The notes under the pieces are model-generated. The model searched no databases. It was not told where the DNA came from and saw nothing but the letters and a program-made list of their open reading frames with translations. This document shows, piece by piece, positions 31,420 to 42,389 of a stretch of 64,000 nucleotides of DNA. Each line of letters starts with the position of its first letter. Position 1 is the first letter of the stretch. The translations under genes and the position numbers were made by a program. The stretch is taken from assembly GCF_910592395.1 (NCBI RefSeq), contig NC_088316.1, forward strand, positions 7,070,001 through 7,134,000, in the 5' to 3' direction. The stretch is from Lineus longissimus. Its lineage: Eukaryota; Nemertea; Pilidiophora; Heteronemertea; Lineidae.

Positions 31420-33030
31420 TTATTGGTGTGGTAAGTTATCAAAGAAGTGATGGCACTCATCAGGCATAACATGCTTCATGGACTGCAAGTGAGCATACTT
31501 CCTCTGTTTTATTGGGAGAGGATTTGGGAACAATTGGACCCATTCGATTGGCACTGCTGGAATCTGTTGTCTTTGTGGAAGTACTTCCCATTCAGAAACA
31601 TCTGAGAAGGACAGCTTGTAGTAGATCTTTCCATCACTTTCGTACTGAAGACCCCGCAGGTCATGGACAGTAGGGTCACCAGCCTTTTTTCCTGGCCTGA
31701 TACTCACAAGTAGAACCATTCAATTTCTTAATTTCATTATGCTTGACTACCCGTACATGGTAAGGCGATGGTCTAATACGGGCAGTTTGAAATATTACAA
31801 CGTTATCCCTTGGTGTGAAAATATCTGTAAGCATCTTGCGTTCAATTGTGCTATGCATGCTGTCACACTCCATTTGGATGTGACCGGCTACTAGGTACTT
31901 CCGGGTGATAACAACACAATATTTCCTGGAAAGCTCGGAAAAAGCATTAGCAACATTAACATTGCGATTTTGATAACAACAACCATCGCTCCATACCACA
32001 ATTTCCTTGATGTCAGGATTCTCTTGGATTACAATTTCGAAATGACGATACTGAAGATATGCAAACACTTCACTGCTGAGGTCACCCTCAGACTCGTCCC
32101 AAAGGTAGCAATAGCCTGCCTTTGAGTTCAGGTCAAAGAGTGTAAAATTATGGACCTGAAGTTTTGTTTTGTAGTACAAGCTACTTGCTTTGGTTTTGGG
32201 GCACAGCAGGACCGCTTGCAAGCCAAGAGTCCAAACTGACTTTGAATTGTTGGCAGATTCCTTGTCTCTGGACTTCTCATTTCTTGCTTCATCTTTCTTC
32301 TGGATGTGCGCATCATACTCAGCCTCAGTTATATTATGGTGTTTGAAAGAGACACAAACATCACTCTGGTCCTTTCTCGGGATGAAGACAGAGTACTTTC
32401 CTTCATGGAAATATTCTGTGAAGTACTTGATACCAACAGCCCTCACTCCCGCAGTTGCTGCTGCCTGTTCGTATTCACGCTGCAATTGGGCGATAGTTGT
32501 GCCAGGGTACAGAAATTTCTTGTCTTTGTAGGTTTCTGAACTCCTACAGTAGTGCGAGTCTACTGTGGGAAGGTCCTTAACGAAATCGACAGCTTCATCA
32601 GGTAATTTGGCATGCTTGCCTGGAAGAAAGAGAGGTGGAGTAAAGCCTAACCGGATGGAGAAACACAATCATCTTTCACTTAATGGTGAAGAACAGGAAA
32701 GCATGTTACTATTCTTGGCTTTCAATTGATCACTTACATTATAGACAGTTTTCGTATTTCACCAAAAAATCAAAGCAAGAGAAACTGCACTCCAATAGAG
32801 CTTATTTTTTCATAAAATCATTATTGAGGGGAGCTAGCAATTAATTGTTGATGATGGGTCAACGATTTCTCTGTATCTACAAGTTGCGTCCTGGCTCCTC
32901 TGATGGTATTGAAATAAAATTAACTAGAATGTATGTTCAACTTACCACTTTTGGGACCAGGTTTGGTTGGTTGGGCTGCTGTTTGGTTATCATGGTCGAT
33001 GGGATCTTCATTTGCCTAGGATGCGATGGT
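31420..33030 (-). pseudogene. Putative DDE-type transposase of an unnamed family, intron-containing
   Basis: A short exon ending KPGPKSG at 32946 (acceptor near 33027) splices across a GTAAG...CTTCCAG intron to the main exon at 32619, restoring GKHAKLPDEAVDF in frame. The protein then has LPTVDSHYCR, an acidic/basic helical region, FDLNSKAGYCYLWDESEGDL, EIVVWSDGCCYQNRN, YLVAGHIQMECDSMHSTIER and, after a one-base frame change near 31690, IRPGKKAGDPTVHDLRGL and a C-terminus ending HHFFDNLPHQ. Acidic residues in the three central motifs are spaced like the D-D-E/D of an RNase H fold. Such proteins (DUF7869-like, by memory) are numerous in invertebrates. Transposase function is inferred. The N-terminus is not found. 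Confidence 0.6.
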
Positions 33031-33054
33031 TCGCTCACAGATACCAAATGTTGA

Positions 33055-33336
33055 AGCAAACAGTTTCCCACACACTGGACGAGCTGTTCAATCCTCTAGT
33101 TTCAGTCTGTAGGCATATGATGACGCACGCAACTTTCTTCTGTTTTATTTGGAGCTGGAATAAAGTATGACATGACTGAGTAATCGGCTAAACTAAAGTC
33201 CCAGCCGAGGCATCTTTGCATCTACTGACTTAGTAGATCTAACCATTTAGGGAAGGCAAGAGTTATCAAAGTATGAATATCATCTGGGTGTGGTAGAGGT
33301 TTGATTATCATGATTATTACCTTTGTGATCAATGTT
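33055..33336. other. No gene seen
   Basis: Separates the DDE-like gene from the BEL integrase fragment. No LTR-like or tRNA-primer feature was recognised. Confidence 0.4.
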
Positions 33337-34537
33337 TTAATGTATAGCTGTCGTTCTTCCCAGCACTTCATACGTTAGAGGGCGTTCGTTGACTATAGCC
33401 TCTACTTCCGTAAGGATGGTTTGCAGTTCATCATACGTCACGTATGCTCGTCCTAGAACCTTTTTCAAGGCTATTTTCATGACACCAATCAAACGTTCCC
33501 AAAATCCCCCGAACCAAGGGCTGCGCTTAGGAATAAAGGACCAATGAACGCGACGGTTTGCGAGATAGGTTTTAATGTCCTCAGACTCAAACAGTTGGTG
33601 TAATTCCTCGGTTGCGGAGAGATAAGTCGATGCATTGTCTGATATTATATGCTCTGGTAAAGAGCGTCTGGCTGCGAATCTGTGGAACGCTTGAAGAAAT
33701 GTCTTAGTTGAGAGGTTGCGCACAAGTTCTAACTGAACAGCTCGTGTCACTGCACACGTGAAAAGACGTACATAGGCTTTGTTTTCGGCTTCCGCATTTT
33801 CGTTCAGAACATACAGCGCTCCGGTGAAGTCCACTACCGTGATTGTGAAGGGAGGCGCTTGTAGTAACCTATTTGCTTGAAGCGGCGCAGGCATCGGTGG
33901 GTTGAATGGTTTACCAGTAACCCTCTTGCAAATTACACAGTTATGCAAGATAGACTTGACAGTCTGGCGGAGTTTTGGTATCCAGAAATGCTTGCGAATG
34001 TCAGTAATCGTTGAAATGAGACCCGCATGTGCTAGGCGGGCGTAAGTGTCCTTCACAAGCAGAACAGTGAAAGTATCCTTTGGCGGCAGCAAGAGTGGAA
34101 ATTTTGACTCGAAATCCAATGGCGTATTACGCAAACGGCCACCTGCGCGAAGTAATCCTTTCTCGTCTAAGAAAAGTCTCAGTTGTCGATTCAACGGGCC
34201 TAGTTTATTGGCCTTTTTTTTCAACGATGCTAGTTCATTTGGGAATGTAGCGCATTGGATGTCCTTAATCCAGGTCAATTCAGCGGATTGTATTTCCTTG
34301 GCAGTGACTACTCCGTGTTTTCGGTTTTCCTTGACAGACTCTCGGGCATTTGAGGTGAACCTCAGGACAAGTGCGGTAAAGCATAAGAGTTTGGTGTAAT
34401 CACCATAGCGGTCTGGAGTGATGACATTCATAACACTGTAGGCTATACTTGTAGCATCTGGCCTTACATCCAGGTCAGCAGGTTCAGCTTGGTCATCTTG
34501 GATTTCGTCTTCAGGTTGTAGGCAGAGTGCGCGGTTA
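33337..34537 (-). pseudogene. BEL/Pao integrase fragment, cut by EnSpm
   Basis: 364 residues from Met, with the same frame open up to the EnSpm border at 34537. A zinc-binding region (LAHAGLISTITDIRKHFW, then CVICKRVTG) precedes the integrase core: D201 in VVDFTGAL, D265 in IISDNASTY and E312 in PWFGGFWERLIGVMK, followed by VEAIVNERPLTYEV. These are BEL/Pao signatures. The frame stops soon after NERPLTY, so the C-terminal part is missing. If the 12-kb insert and one TA copy are removed, the frame continues past 46791 (DVTTLRN then RALCLQPEDE), proving the EnSpm insertion cut a longer frame. Protease, RT and RNase H are not found upstream. Confidence 0.85.
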
Positions 34538-35045
34538 CACTGTTAAAAAAAGTTACTGTAATTTTACAGGAAAAGTACTGGCAATTAAGTTGCCAGAACC
34601 TTTTCGGTTAATTTACATGAGAAATGTAATTTAACCTGACTCATGGAAATTTACAGATTGAGGCTGTTAATTTACCAACAGCTGCTATATTGTGTCCCGG
34701 TTTTTTTTACTACACTGGGGCTGTATATTGACCAAATAAACAAATGTATTATAACCACTCATTCTCTGTAAAACCACAGTTTATCATGAGGTAAATTGAC
34801 ATCATGGTCCAGTTATTTTATGTACTACACAGGGGCATAATAACAGCATTTTCTGTCAGTTTATTTGCAGGTATCCTCATGTTTTTTTACATAAATTGTG
34901 GTCATTTTACTGAATGCCGATATCTTATAGTGGTAAAATAACAGCCTTCGCCTCCGCAAATACTGTAAATATACAGTATTCTTGCATCCTCATGTAAAAT
35001 TACCATTCTGAAGCATGGTATCATCCTGTAAAATGGTGCGTAGGT
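34538..35045 (+). repeat. EnSpm left subterminal repeats
   Basis: At least eight variants of CTGTAAAATTAC or its complement (GTAATTTTACAG, GTAAATATACAG, ATGTAAAATTACC, CTGTAAAATGG and others) occur in 500 bp. The same motif recurs at 45150-46788 at the other end. In plant CACTA elements such arrays bind the transposase; here that is inferred. Confidence 0.8.
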
Positions 35046-35339
35046 ACATATGTAGAGTGATGTACATGTACTAAAACACCTAAAAGGGAGAAAACAGGTG
35101 AAAAAATAACATGTTTATCTGAAAAGCTTTTATTGATAAGATTTTTAAACATCGCACTCCTACATTGTACAACCTGAGTGAAAGGAATGTTTACACACCA
35201 GGCAATTGGTTATACCATTGCCCCAAATCACTAACCAAAACAGACATGAAAACCTGTATTTTCCATACAGATTCTTGACCACTTATTATGTCAGCATAGT
35301 ATCTCCATACAATGTCTAACTCAAAAATATCTTTATTAA

Positions 35340-36190
35340 TATGTGATTCTGTGGCTTTTGCACAGCCTGACCTTTTCAAATTATGACATACAATTAGAAA
35401 AAAAGATTGATATTGAATACCAACGAAAAGTTGTACCATAATTGGCTGAACAGACACTAAAACAGACCTAAATTAAAACCAGTAGTAGGCCTTATTAAAC
35501 ATTGTTTTTCAAGTTTTATATCAATCTGGATTACAGCAGAGGAATATGACAAGTGACATTTACAAAAATAACGGGAGTCTTTTCCAGCAGACGAAAATCA
35601 CACTCCTTCAACCTGAATGAAAGGAAAGAATAAAAATCCTTATAAAAAATTACTTAAACATCAGGCACTTGGTTTTAGCACAATATTTGCCCGAAAACAC
35701 ACTAAAATAAAACAGTCATGATAATTATAACTATGGCATAATAATGACATTATAACATTAACAATAATGACTGGAGTTTCTTCCCACAGACATCAATCAG
35801 ACATTCTACCATGCTTTAGTGGAATTGGTGAGGGAGGCCCTCGAAAGAAAGGGAAGTTTCTTAATACAAATGCGTTTTGTACTACAAGTAAGTGAATGAC
35901 ACCTACAAAGAAAATACCTAGCTATTCATTGCTGCCTTCAAAATGTACAGTGTAGAATTCACTCTTTTGTCATCACAGGAAGAGACCCCAGCATTTTTTT
36001 TCTAAGTTTTTTTAGAATGTACTTGGTTCAGTGGCTTTTGCACCTGGCGTTTTCAAATGATGACACACAAGTAATAACGACCGATACAGAATACCAATGC
36101 AAAGTTCCACCATACTTTGCTGAACACACAAGAAAACATTAAAACAGACCTGAATGAAAACCAGTAGGCCTTACAACATGAACAAAAACG
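35340..36190 (+). repeat. Diverged direct duplication inside EnSpm
   Basis: 35345-35510 and 36028-36185 share GTGGCTTTTGCAC, TTTTCAAAT.ATGACA, GAATACCAA, GCTGAACA, AACAGACCT.AAT.AAAACC and AGTAGGCCTTA in order. 35165-35205 and 35605-35665 share ACCTGA.TGAAAGGAA and CA.GGCA.TTGGTT. No coding signature is visible. Confidence 0.7.
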
Positions 36191-36513
36191 TGTTTCAAGT
36201 TTCAATTTGAAGACAATAGTGGCCAAAGATAAATTACAATTCAAGAAAATTAAATCACATGGCCCAAGATGACATTACTGATTAGAACTGTCATTATTGC
36301 CTTAAAACTTCTAAATCTAAACTTGTGTGGAACTAATACAAGAAGAACGAAGAAACAAGATATAAAATCTGGAGCCAATCCCAGGAGAATGGGGATCACT
36401 CTCTAAAGTCAGAGTGTAGAAGCATCTGTGTACACTTGATGTGCAGGAAATGGTGTGTTTTTCAAACTGGCAAGACACACACAGTCTCCTTTCAACACAG
36501 ATCTGAAATCACA

Positions 36514-38709
36514 TCACCAGTCATTTTTGAAATCCAGCAGCTGATTTACCAGATGAAGGACACCAGTGTTAGTAGCCGATTTCTTTCTAGCATTGGCCGA
36601 TTTGGTCCCCTTTTCTGGGTTGAGGTTGAAAATAGATCTGAAAATAGAGGAAACACAAGTAACAGTTCAATTTGCTGCCTGTTTTTCTGTAGTCTTTGAC
36701 CACTCAAGAAATAGGAGACCATGACAAAGCTTTGAACATCAAAACATTGGTTTACAAAGAATTGCTTAAAAATATTCCATATTCTAACAGACCTGTAATT
36801 GATGTTGCAAAAGCCAGTTCTGACTTAATTCACTAGTTTTCATGACACAGGAGAAGTTTCAAACAGAAATACATACCTCTGTAGAAATTCAAGCGTTGCC
36901 TCAGCATCCTTGGTATAGTTGATATTGAACACGTAGAATGAAGCAAACATCATTATGATCAGCCCAATGACGTCTGTTGCTTCCATCATTACTTGGCCAT
37001 CGAGAGCCAACCAGAAAAACGGAGGGCTGTTCGTGTTGCCTGAACGGACTGCGTAAGGATCACCAACCACTGCCATGCATGGGTAGAGTGGTATCTTGCC
37101 TTCAACATCCTTCTTGTTGGTTGTATCCTGAAACATGTGAAATGAAACCTTGAATATTCAGCCAATTCTCAATGGAAGGACTAAAGGGAAGAAATCAGTG
37201 GTGCAGTACGAATCACCAACCTAACTCAAATATATGCAGGAGAGTTCCTGGCTCATTGAAGTGTTTTATGAGAAGTGGGAGTAATGCTATTACACGGGCA
37301 AGTCCATTGGGGACCTCATCTTTCTTTTCAGCTTCCACCATCTTGTTGACTTCATTCCTAATGGACTTCCTTTGCTCAGTATTCTTTCCTGGTTGCGTCA
37401 GCAGATGTTCGAAGTAAGCTGTAACACGTTGGGCTTTAGATGTCAGCTTTTCACGGAGCGACGGGATGCAAAATCCCATTAATTTTTCAAAATGTTTCAA
37501 AAAATATTCTTGTTCGAAAAGAAAAGGCCAGTGGCCTTCAACCTCACTCAGAACTGGGCCTTCATTGAGGTATGCTCTTTGTGTGCTGTAGGTATCGCCC
37601 ATGAAAGCACCTATCTGTGTTGCATTCCTAGCAGTCCCCATCTTCGTGAATTCTTCGAGGAGGATTGCTTTTTTTTTCAATTGTGTTTCTTTTGTTTCAC
37701 TGTCCTGTAGAGGTGGCTGCCAAGCCACGCAGCCATAGCTATCTCTCTCAGAATCGATCTTCCTCCGTTTGTTGTCACCTGCAGTTGCGTTTTCATCATT
37801 CGATTGCGTGCGTTTTGCCTTCGTTCCTTTTGAAAGTTCAGTGGATCCAGTTCCACGGAACTCGTTATTAACGCGTTCCTCCATTTGCCTGAATAACGAG
37901 TCGTAACCACTTCCCACGACACACACATCACCACCACTGTCAGTCATTTGGTCCCTGAATGAATGAGGATAAGAGTTAACAATTTTCTGCGCCATTAGCT
38001 TCAAGGTCTGGCGGCCAGGTCGTTTCTTCACCCTTGACACAAGATCCTCATCTGAAATTCGTACCATTTCAAGACGGGCACTTTTCTTTGGCCGTTTCTT
38101 TTGTTTCAATGCGACAGTGAGACTGTGTGGGAATTTGTTCCATGGCACATGAATGGAAGACGCATCAAGATCAACATCGGAGTCGCTCAGGAAAGGAGTC
38201 CATGGACGACTGCTCGGACTGCCAGGGGAAAACGTGTCCGTGTCAAATGCATCAGTACCATTGGCGGATTGGTTCAATAGATTTTCTGACGTCGATGCTG
38301 AAATTGGAATTATCAAAACTCGGTTTGTATGTTGAAGTTATTGAATTTGGCCCGTTTAGACCATATTGATTACCGGTAATATACTACAGTAGATAACACG
38401 ATTTTCTACAAGATCGTCACAAGATTTTCTGAACCCCTTGGACATGCTCCATGCTGATCGAACATGATATGCACTAAGCAGAGGACGATTTATGATAGTT
38501 TTAGCAGAAAACTTACCGCCTTCATTTGTCCATCTTGAAATCAATTTTCGGACCATGACTGGCTTTAGCATCGACAGGTCTGATGCCTCAACGAAGTGCA
38601 GGTCTGCACATGACTCAACACCAATACCCTTCAAAGTTTCAACCACAACCCCTACAGTCTCGGATTCAAGTCCTGGCAGGACATCACGGATTGTCATTTC
38701 AATGTCCAT
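36514..38709 (-). CDS. SAM-domain-like cargo protein (SAMD3-like), four exons
   Basis: Exon 1 (38709-38517) MDIEMTIRDVLPGLESE to LISRWTNEGG is a SAM-like five-helix segment (LKGIGVESCADLHFVEASDL, LKPVMVRKLI). Exon 2 (38297-about 37221) holds a Ser/Asp-rich start (DTFSPGSPSSRPWTPF), basic stretches, an IVNSYPHSFRDQM segment and a helical domain (GPVLSEVEGHWPFLFEQEY, FGxHFEKLMG-like). Exon 3 (37127-36877) is hydrophobic (PLYPCMAVVGDPY, WLALDGQVMMEATDVIGLI). Exon 4 (36637-36514) ends INxNPEKGTKS-like and LLDFKNDW. The layout matches SAMD3-like proteins common in fish and invertebrates. Exon 1/2 and 3/4 junctions are in phase; the 2/3 junction is not with the obvious sites. Biological role unknown; SAM folds usually mediate protein or RNA binding. 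Confidence 0.7.
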
Positions 38710-40505
38710 TGCAATGCAACCTGAAAAACATAGTCATAGCCAGCTGAGTCGTGTAACAAAACTGAACGATAGGTCCTCCAGAAACAAGAAATAGAAAGTT
38801 GTGGTTTCTTACTTCGACCACAACATGCAAAGACACACATGCAATTCACTCGTGAAATATCGTCTTCATGAGGAAACAGATTATTATCATTATTATTATT
38901 GAATCTGGTTCCAGTTTGAACACCGGTACCACACTCATGCAGTTTTATCATTAATATTTTGTCACTTCCTTAAACAGAGAATTGCATAAATTTAAATCGT
39001 CAACACAGAAACTCTTTTTTACATCTCTCCAGAAGGTTGGACATGTAATAATACCTGTGGCCAAACGCTGCAAATTCGACTTGGTGCTACTTTTGCTACT
39101 TTTGTATGCCTCTGACATTACAGTACCCAATCACCAGGAACTGCCACTTCCTTGGATGACCATAAACAATTGTCAACCCAATCACTGAAAATCCACAATT
39201 CTCTCTACTCAAAGTTTATTGTGCCATCACTGTCTGTTCTTATCTTACTGATATGATTCAAGAACTGAATGTTTCAAGGCAATAAAGGAATGTCCACCTA
39301 TTTCGTAGATTGGTAAGGGGTAACCATCAAGAATATCTTCGAAAGGCACACAAATCGTCCTAGACCCACCAACAAGTTCATAGACTCCTAGTTTTGAATC
39401 CTTTCCTCCCGCTGATCTCAATACAACAAATATAATTGATTCATTGACTGAACAGTGCAAAATGAGAATGATCTTCCCAAACAGCAGGCCATCCACTGCT
39501 CGGCCAACCACCAGAACCATGCCACTTTTGTACTCCATATTGTTCACAGAACATTTGTTGCAGCAATAGATATTGCCCACTGGGATATCGCACTCTGAAA
39601 CAGCTCTGACAACTTCATTATTATAGAGATCAACATGAAATGGAATGGCTTCATCAGTAATTATTCTTTGGCCGAAGAGTGAACCAGCACTGTACATGCC
39701 CTGTAAGAGTTGATGCCTGTTAGAAAGAGTATGGGTAACATTAATGAAATTTTGAGTAGACTGCACACATCTCTTGAAATATTTATGTTTGCTTTCAAAG
39801 CGTAGTGTCCAGACCCTCATTAGTGGTCCAAATTCCATAATGTGCTGAGGGTAATGGCAAAAATAGTGGTGCTTTGGTTTAAGAGGGTTTTCTTCAAAAA
39901 GCTGTTGGCGTTTTTCAATGTACTGCTCAGTTAATTCCTGCAGGTACGCTACCTGTCCAACTGAAATCTTGTCAGCACAAATGTATTCCACACACTCACG
40001 GAGTAAGAGAACTAACTGCCAAACATCATTCTGCACATCTTTAACCTTGTCCTTGATAATCAATGGAAGGAGCCGCAAGAAACACCAGTTTTGTGCTGCA
40101 AGCCCTCCTATTTTATCCCCCCCCTTGTGAACTTCATTTAGTTTATCTCCTGAATCATGGCCAAGAAACTTGAATATCTTGAGTTTTCTGTTGATGTATT
40201 CATATGTAAACCATTTTTCTACCTGAATGAGATGCTTCAAATAAATTGCAAGGTCACACTGCAGAACGCCTTCAAATACATCATGCCCAAGGCAAGGGGG
40301 AAGACCGGGTGAGCACACATGATAGTATTTAAGGGCATTGAATGGTGAATTCTTTCAGACCCCTTCATATGACGTAAGTTCAGGATTATCTAATAATTGA
40401 GCCACTGCTTCATTATATCTACCAACAGTCCTTCTCTCAGATGCATCTGTGCAATTAGTTTGAATATCCTCTCGTCTTAATAAGCAGTATCTGCAGCAAT
40501 ATTCC

Positions 40506-41267
40506 CATTACCAGCTATTGCGGGCCTAGCACACTCTGTTTTGAATAGAGGGAGACTCCATCATTCCTATTGTTTGAGATTGGAAAGGTGTGAATTAATC
40601 TGGCAATTAGCCTCCTGTGCATTGGTGCAGACAAACACTAAAATGTTTGGTTTTTGCTGATTTGGGGTCAAATAAATCAGCCAAAAGTTTTGAAAGCTTC
40701 ACAAATGATTGTCGCAAGGAATTACTTTATGATAGTTTGCGAAATTTTGATTAATTCTAGGTGGAAAGTAATATTTTTCGCATATTTGTTGGGAAAAAAA
40801 TTGAAAATCCTCCAATTTTCAACCCCTCTATGGACACTATGAATTTTTCTCCAATAAAGCTGAAATCTTGGGAATATAATCCTAAGAGTTATATCAACCA
40901 CGTCTGAAGTCGGGAGTTTGTATCAAATGTATAGTTTCGGAGCTAGCGCAGCTAGAAAAGCCCCCAAAACCCACTTTCTCAGGAATTTACACTACGGGCT
41001 ACGAGTGAAGCATTACAGATTTACCAAAATTTTCAACCTATAGATGGACACATCGAATTTCCATCCAAATCACTCCAAATTTTGCCAGTAAATACCTAGA
41101 CATATATAGAATTATGTCAGAAGTCGGGAGTTGGGATTATTTTTACACCCCGCCCAAAAAGCCAACTTTATTGATATTTCCTATGCATTTTCCATTAGGC
41201 TTGCCAGGACCAATTAAGCAGGTGCACTAATTGGCTTAATTGGCTAGGCCCGCAATAGCTGGTAATG
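40506..41267. mobile_element. Insertion with 24-bp perfect inverted ends (CATTACCAGCTATTG...)
   Basis: Left end CATTACCAGCTATTGCGGGC then CTAG; the right end is its exact reverse complement. It separates two consecutive pieces of the EnSpm transposase. No gene inside; two stretches (40700-40910 and 40975-41160) share CCTCCAATTTTCAACC/AAAATTTTCAACCTATAGA and GAAGTCGGGAGTT, so the interior is an internal duplication. Superfamily unknown. Confidence 0.75.
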
Positions 41268-41310
41268 CACACAACTGAAATTTTCCTGGAACCCCCCCCC
41301 CCCCAATGAA
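41268..41310 (+). repeat. Poly-C run
   Basis: A run of 14 C (G on the coding strand) at about 41290-41303 falls within the transposase codons for the GG after HFI; it probably expanded and adds a frame problem. Confidence 0.6.
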
Positions 41311-41780
41311 ATGACTACCAAGATTGTCACCAGAAAAAAAAGCAATTGTTGCTTTTTTGGCCACTTTATTTTCAAACAAATCAATTCCACATTCCTCCAA
41401 ACTACAGAGGTCATCAACAAGTCTTTTAAAAACCTTCTCAGCAGTAAAGTACTTGATGTCTTTCTGTCTACAGAGCATTACAAGTTGAATTGGATCAACC
41501 TTTGATCTATTATGTGGTAGAATACTTCCAAGAGTCAAATACACTGCGAGTACTTTGTGCTTTTTCTTCCCTGCCCCTAGTGGATTTGACACTTCAAATT
41601 CATCTTGATAAAGAATCAGGGGAAGGGCATCTGGAAAATGCTTGAAAAGTTCATTTTCTTTGAAAACTTTACCATCCGTGAAATCAACATGGATGTCTAA
41701 TTTAGATGATCTACCAATGTAATGCTTGTACTGATCTGCAACATCTTTCTGTCTGAATAATGATTTTATAGTTTCCTTAA

Positions 41781-42389
41781 CCCTTAAACCGCCAGAGGCG
41801 ACGATCGTCGACATAAGGGGGAAAGCGCCAGAGGCGACGATCGTCGACAGCAGACGTTTAGTTCCACCTGTCTGCTAAGAGATGGCAGTGAGTGTGCATG
41901 TACGCTCTTTGGTACTTCGACAGTGATGCTTAGCACAAAATGGCATCGAACAAATTTCAAGTTTCTATACAAGCTTTTGAGTATTTTATCAAAAACTTGA
42001 AGCCCCATTTTCGCGGGAATGACGTCATCAGGAGTAATTAGCGCTGCTACGACTAATTAGACGGATGCTTCGACCAGGAATCGGATGGAAACGATGTATT
42101 TAGACCCAGACTTCATATTAAAATACCAAGGGAGGTATAAAAAGCTGATGGAGGTATGTTCTGGCCATATTTTTGTTGATTATGGGTATTTGCACTAATT
42201 AACCCCTAATTAGTAAATTTTGGCGGGAAATGTCACAAAAATCGACGGGAATTACCATTTGTATAAAATCATCAGTACATTCCATAGTGTTTGTAACAAA
42301 AATAACGTTGTTATTAATCATTTTCAAAAATGCTCGGTTAATTCGGCGCTCAGGGGTAATATGATTTTGTTAATTCGGCGCTTTAAGGG
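41781..42389. mobile_element. piggyBac-like MITE with TTAA duplication
   Basis: Ends CCCTTAAACCGCC and, inverted, CCCTTAAAGCGCC, each flanked by TTAA (41777-41780, 42390-42393). TTAA with CCCTT ends is the piggyBac pattern. Removing it joins transposase residues HYVPI and KETIKSLFRQ seamlessly. Inside the left end is a duplicated GCCAGAGGCGACGATCGTCG palindrome-rich block. Confidence 0.85.
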
